This document shows, piece by piece, positions 31,234 through 36,332 of a stretch of DNA of 36,332 nt. The notes under the pieces were generated by a model. The model was not told where the DNA came from. It saw only the letters and a list, made by a program, of their open reading frames with translations, and did not search any database. Origin of the DNA: Triparma columacea (taxonomy: Eukaryota; Sar; Bolidophyceae; Parmales; Triparmaceae); assembly GCA_030267965.1 (NCBI GenBank), contig BRYA01000503.1, positions 1 to 36,332 on the forward strand. Direction: 5' to 3'. Numbering within the stretch: the stretch's first letter is position 1; every line of letters begins with the position of its first letter. Position numbers and translations under genes: made by a program.

Positions 31234-32696
31234 ATGTTGAAAAACACAATCACTCTTCTTTCTAAAGTCCCCGCTTCTCTCACTCCTCAACCGCACACAC
31301 TTTGTGGATTTTTGGCGGGTTTACATAGCCATGGACCTGATGCTTCATTCAAATCCTTTGATGATGCTTATGAGGTGAGTTCAGATGGAGCGACTTGGAC
31401 AAGTAGATGTTCGCAAATTGAATCGAAGTACAAAAGCAAACATTAACCTTCCTATCGCTCTTCTCCCGTTCCTTCTCCGCTCGTCTTAGGCTGTGATCAA
31501 GGTTCCCTTGGACTCCTTGAATGAGTTTGAGGAGGAGGTGAGATTGAGGCGAGGTCTGCACACCACAACCTCGCGGCCTCGTGAATGTCCGCATCACTCC
31601 TCTTGAATTAAGATGGGACAGAGCGCCACGACGAAATAATACTAACATATTAATATCACCATCATTTCCACGACCTCCTCCAACCCTCGCAGATCTGGAA
31701 GGCACAATCGCGGCGTTTCATTTACGGTAATCGAAACCTATCGGTTGTTGATACTGTTGAAGATGCCACTGACCCACAATCCTTGGCTATTCGACAATTG
31801 ATCATCAATGAGCGACCCAACTTGGTTCAAACGGCCATAAATGTGGCCAGCATCAGTGCCCCTTACGTCGCAACCTCTCCAAACCCTTCACCCCTGACTC
31901 AGGGTCACTTTGGAGGGCTCGCAATTGCGTTGCCTATGTTTGAGGCGTCCTCCCCCCCCTCCTCCTCCCCCCCTCGGGTTCACATAATTGGCGCCGGTGG
32001 CTGCTCCCTCCCAACCACTTTATCCTTCTTTACATCCCATGTGACGGCCGTTGAACCAGACCAATCCATTGTTGAAGTGGCAAAAAAGTATTTCGGAGCT
32101 GATTCAGGTGAGAGCTTAGCGACTAAATCACTAACTTATACGCAATCTTCTTGCTCACTTTGCTCTTCACTCATCACGTGCAGAACTATTTTCTCTCGTC
32201 AATATGGACGGCTCTTCCTACCTCTCCTCCCTTAAAGAGGACGACATTGATGTTCTGATAATTGATGCTGACGACGGCTCTGCCCCTCCCCTTTCCATGC
32301 GAGGTGAGAATGGAATCGGACTGAAAGAGCACGGTCGCCAACTTTCACTCACAACACCACTAACGCCACTTGTCTCCAACAGACCACTCCTTCTACACCG
32401 CCCTTCTCCCTTCCCTTTCCCCCTCTGCCGTCATCGCCATCAATGCAATAGATTCTCCAGCCTCAGTCGCTTCCCTTTCCGCCACAATTTCCTCCTCACT
32501 CCCTTCTCACACCGTCACAATCGTGCCACCTCCCCCGGCCGCCGACACTGACGACCGGCACGTCCTCCTCTTTGCCTGTCCATATGATTTTCATCCTTCC
32601 CTTCCTTCTTTCCTTTCGTATTTTGCTCAGCACGAGGGCCTCGTAGACTCCCCTTCCGCCTGGCTAAAATCACTAGAAGCTTCATTTTCATCATAA
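31234..32696 (+). CDS. METTL13/spermidine-synthase-like SAM methyltransferase
   Basis: Five exons: 31234-31374, 31490-31537 (only 48 bp), 31693-32107, 32184-32303, 32383-32696; phases 0,0,1,1 keep frame; 345 residues from the first in-frame ATG. SAM-binding motif I is VHIIGAGGCSLPTTL followed by the acidic VTAVEPDQSIVEVAKKYFG; motif IV-like DVLIIDADDGS and the C-terminal HVLLFACP match the C-terminal methyltransferase domain of METTL13-type proteins, which methylate the N-terminus of elongation factor eEF1A, and more distantly spermidine synthases. The canonical aspartate is present (IIDAD). Target is inferred from family only. No targeting signal is obvious. The gene converges with the aminopeptidase gene, with 53 bp between stops. 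Confidence 0.82.
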
Positions 32697-32749
32697 GCAA
32701 ACGCTCTGTTCTTAACCCTTAGCCCCCCCCCTCTCCCCTTACCACCTCC

Positions 32750-35640
32750 CTAACACCAAAAGTCCTTTAATACCTCCCTGTCCCTCTTGACCCTGTCCAA
32801 CCTGAGCCTTCCACCCTCCACGGCCTGATCCAGCCTCCTCTTTGCCCCGCCAACGTCCTTGTCTTCAAAGTAGGCGACAACACCCTCAATCTCCTTGACT
32901 CCCCTGCAGCACATGAACACGACAGCCCCCCATATAGGCCCCGTGAAGGTCTCCTTCAGCCTCTCAAAGTTCTCCTTAAAGTACTCGAACGCCATCTCCC
33001 CCTTGCCACCTCCTCCCAAGGTGCTTAGAGGGTACACGGCGTCCTGCTTCTTCACCTCCCCACTCCAGAGCGCCCACTCGATCGTATCCCTCCAGATCCC
33101 GCCCCCCTTACAGGCGCCCATGGCCATCATCAGGTTACGCTGCTCCTCTGGGAACGAAGTTTTTAGGTAAAGCGCCCTCATCTTTGGCATGACGGAGTCT
33201 TCGTCCTTGCTAACTGCCAACTTGTACACGACCTTCCTGATGTCTGCCGCGATCTCCTTCCCTCCCGCATAATACTCGTTGAAGAGCCTCAGGGCCTCCT
33301 TCTTCACCCCCTCGTCCCCGGAGGCGGCCATGGCGCTCAACAGGACCCCCCTCATGCTGCCCTTATTCGCCTTCTCCGCCTCCTTCTTCTCCCACCCGAT
33401 CATCTCCCACTGCTTCCCCACCACGCTCTTCACGAACTTCTTGTAATCGTCCTCGAACTCCTCTCCCTTGTACACCCCCGCAAGCTCTATCAGCCTCTCG
33501 CAGACCTCCTGCCACACCACGAACTCGTCTTCCGCCTCGATTCCCCCCATATCCTTGACAAAGTCGAGCGCCACGCTGACTGGCTGATAACCGCCCTTGG
33601 CCATTGCGAAGACGTCACTCACGAGGCCCAGTCTGTCAGTGTTGCTCATACCCCCTACCCCCATCCTCCCCGCCAGCGTAGCCCACATATCCTCTGCGTA
33701 GTTAACCCTATAGAACCCCACCTGCCCCTTGTTGAGCTTCGCCCCCTTCCCGGAGGAGATCTTCTTCGCTACCTTGTCGTCCTCCCCAACCCCCATAACC
33801 ATGGCCTCCCCGTCCTCGAAGACGATGGGGATCTTCCACTTGGACTCCGCAGGCGCCTTGCCCATCCTCCCCCCTGCCCTGAATTTCTCTTGCGTTACCT
33901 TACCGTCCTTCCCAACGCAGATGACGGGGAATCCCATGACCTTGGTCCACATCTCCATCATCCTAACTACGTCCTTCCCCGAGTGTTCCCCTAGGGTCCC
34001 CCACAGGTCCGATGACTTTGCGTTCTTGAAGCCGAACTTGGATAGGTACTTTCTGATGCCTTCCATGAAGACATCCTCTCCTAGCCAGTTCGCTAGCATC
34101 CTGATAAGGCTCGCCCCCTTGGCGTAACTAATGGAGTCGAAGATGGAGTTGATCTCGTCCGGGTGGTTGACGTCCACCTCGATCGGGTGGCTGTTGTCCA
34201 TGGCGTCGAGGCCTAGCGCAAGGACGAACACCCCCCCGACGAACTCGTCCCAGATACCCCATTCGGGGAAGAGGTTGTCCACGGCGATGAACTCCATGTA
34301 GCGGGCGAAGCCCTCGTTGAGGAAAAGGGCGTTCCACCACTCCATCGTAGTGAGGTTACCAAACCACTGGTGCGCTAGCTGCGGGGGGGTTTGGGGGGAG
34401 CGTTTGCGAAGCGTTTGCGTTAGGCGTCTGTAAATTTTCGCTCAGAATAAAATCTCTCTCGGGGTTCCCCCCTGTCTGTTCCCTTACGGCTTGTTCCCCC
34501 CTCTCACCTCGTGGCAAACGGTCCTAGCAATCCCCTTCCTCATCTCTAGGCTAGTCCCAGTGTCGGTTAGGATCTTGGCCTCCCTGTACGTTACGCATCC
34601 CCAGTTCTCCATCGCCCCCGCCGCAAAGTCCGGGATCGCCAATAGGTCAGATTTCGTAAGTGGGTACTTGACCCCGTACGTGGCCTCGAGGAAGTCTAGG
34701 GCACGGCCAGCGGTGTCGAGACAGAAGACGCCCTGGGAACCCTTGCCAGGAACGGTGTAGACGGAGGTCTGGATGGAGGTCTTGGGGGAAGTCGCGGAGA
34801 CGACGTCGAACTCACCAATAACGAGAGCTGCAAGGTAAGTGGACATCTTGGGGGTTGTCTCGAAGATGTATTTCCTCCACTTCGAGGAACCCAGGAGGTA
34901 GGTGGAGGTGGAGGAGACAGGAGTGTTGGAGATGGCGACAGCCTCAAAGCCGGGGGTTTGGGGGATGCTGCAGGTCAACTGGAAGGTAGCTTTCATGGCA
35001 GGCTGGGCAAGTGGGGGGTGATGAGTTAAATGGTGGGTGCGAGGCAAAGGGGACTGCTCCGTCGACCAGTGCTCTGTCGAGCAGGGGCTTGGTCGCCTAA
35101 AAGGGACTGCAGTCGCCAAATAGCCTCCCCCCCGCCTTTTGCCCCACTTCTCACCTCGTCCCAGCACGGGAAAGCGCGCCTAGCGTCAGTGGCCTCGAAT
35201 TGTGTGCAGGCCATGGTTTTAACCTCCCCGTCAAGACCTTTGTAAGTGCTCCTGTAGAGGCCTCTCATCTGGTCGTTCAGGTTTCCCTCGAACATAATGT
35301 CCAGCACTGCGCCGGAACCGGATGGGAGGACTGAGGGAAAGACAATTGTACAGGTCTCGTTAGTCTTCGAAAAATTTAATGATACAGCATCCATAGACAC
35401 GCCATTTGCGTCGGAGAGGGTCGCACTTGAGATATTGAGTTCAAGACAATGTAAAGTGACAGAGTTTCCTACTTTCTGAGAGGCATAATTCCCTCCACTA
35501 TCACCGTCGATAGAATCACCGTTGATAGATAGAGATATTGTAGCCTTGCCATGGAAGGAGTATGGGGCGCTGAGATTTATCTGAGAGTACGTCAGAGCAT
35601 AGTGCGTGGGTATTATTGAGGTAGGGAGGCGACAAGACAT
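32750..35640 (-). CDS. NPEPPS: M1-family zinc aminopeptidase (puromycin-sensitive aminopeptidase type)
   Basis: Three exons joined in phase 0: 35640-35155, 35002-34508, 34378-32750; 869 residues, the normal length for the cytosolic PSA subgroup. Start is the ATG at 35640 (a TTG precedes it). Residues 1-160 form the N-terminal beta-saddle ending in RRAFPCWDE|PAMKATF, a very typical M1 junction. Exopeptidase motif GAMEN is at 291-295. Zinc site HExxH-x18-E is His326, Glu327, His330 and Glu349 (HE|LAHQWFGNL ... FLNEGFA), and the intron falls exactly between HE and LAH. The catalytic Tyr should be in ISYAKGAS. The C-terminal half is the helical ERAP1_C-like domain. It removes N-terminal residues from peptides. 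No signal peptide or membrane anchor, so cytosolic. Confidence 0.96.
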
Positions 35641-36332
35641 CAACGCGAAGAAGAAAGAAGAAGAAATTGGTTTTGAGAGCAGACGGATTGGGCTCAGGCC
35701 CAGATGAGATAGATTGTGTTTCAGGTTATGGGGGAGGTTGATATTGGCGTTTAAGCTTTAAATTTCGCGCAGCGGTATTATTATACGTATGATACGGAAT
35801 TATCGAAAAATAAAATAAAATTACGTACACCTTCATATAAAATCTGATCTCAATAATTTGATTTGTCAGCAAAACGGCTTTTTTTACGGCGATTTTTACG
35901 CTCCTTACCATTGCAGCGTTGTTGTTAGGACAGCTGTATGCAAAAATTCTACTTACGAACCGTTTTTCTCGCCCTAAAATTGACAGGACATCTCAAACGG
36001 CAAACAATGGGCACAACCATGGATCATGACCAAGGAAGATTGAGTAAACGTCCAAATGGGGTATTATAGTCGGTCGAACACCCCTTCTCCCCATTCGAAC
36101 ACCCCTTCTCCCCACCGGACTTACCAGATATGCGGTTTTAAAAGGTCGAGAGAGCGCTAGAGTAGAATAATCAGGATTCTCAACCACCTCCCCCCATCGC
36201 TGGAGGGGGTTTGATGGTGGATTTTTGGCCTACCTTATTAATAAAGGAGAATGCTTTATGTGCAATCTTGTGTGAAGCGCTCGTGCCCATACTAACCTCC
36301 TTATTGCATTCTACTTTATAAACTGCTGACCC
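35641..36332. other. Intergenic region, no gene seen
   Basis: 692 bp upstream of the aminopeptidase start. AT-rich around 35755-35900, with small direct repeats CGAACACCCCTTCTCCCCA (36076 and 36095) and a short inverted-looking CCCCATCGCTGGAGGGGGTTTGATGG-type patch near 36190-36215 seen only in part. An open frame at 35993-36187 (-) covers the direct repeat and has no family features. The window ends before the next gene can be recognised. Confidence 0.5.

Noticed and set aside
35993..36187. 64-codon minus-strand open frame at the right edge
   Set aside because: It covers a small direct repeat and has no signal, motif or splice context supporting a gene.

Overview
The window starts at a chromosome end: eleven perfect CCCTAA units (TTAGGG-type telomere) occupy the first 66 bases. 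It then runs inward through a compact eukaryotic gene block. Short GT..AG introns, plastid-type and metazoan-like protein families (cytochrome b5 front-end desaturase with a possible bipartite plastid presequence, MDHAR-like flavoprotein, RagA, Aurora kinase, kinesin-8), and a large EGF/beta-helix/multi-TM surface protein suggest a photosynthetic stramenopile such as a bolidophyte or diatom-like alga. That assignment is inference from gene content; no rRNA or plastid marker is present.

Layout. 1-69 telomere; 70-758 subtelomeric spacer almost devoid of G on this strand; 759-10176 (-) one 14-exon gene, reconstructed here, for a ~2720-residue multi-domain membrane protein; 10609-12015 (+) ten-finger C2H2 protein; 12257-13662 (+) secreted/membrane SRPBCC (START/COQ10-like) protein, followed by a partial copy of its own last exon; 13994-14714 three copies of a 252-bp repeat running into a 90-N assembly gap; 14936-16932 (-) Aurora-like kinase whose 3' exons are lost in the gap; 17297-18147 (+) multi-TM protein; 18268-18654 (-) small Cys-rich secreted protein; 19406-19791 (+) small two-exon gene; 19896-24158 (-) kinesin-8; 24399-26447 (+) MDHAR/AIF-like oxidoreductase with a C-terminal EF-hand-like pair; 26773-28002 (-) RagA GTPase; 28635-30533 (+) front-end desaturase; 31234-32696 (+) METTL13/spermidine-synthase-like methyltransferase; 32750-35640 (-) M1 aminopeptidase; 35641-36332 intergenic.

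Introns in all multi-exon genes were placed by hand from GTRAG donors, pyrimidine- (often poly-C-) rich acceptors and reading-frame continuity. The genes are mostly arranged as divergent or convergent pairs with 50-700 bp between them. They do not form a pathway: RagA belongs to TORC1 signalling, Aurora and kinesin-8 to mitosis or cilia, and the desaturase to membrane lipid synthesis.

Most unusual items: the giant subtelomeric surface-protein gene in which all 13 introns are phase 1 and exon modules have been duplicated in tandem; the 514-base stretch with a single G; the 252-bp repeat with coding-like substitution pattern next to the gap; and a 360-bp island of about 21% GC between the desaturase and methyltransferase genes.
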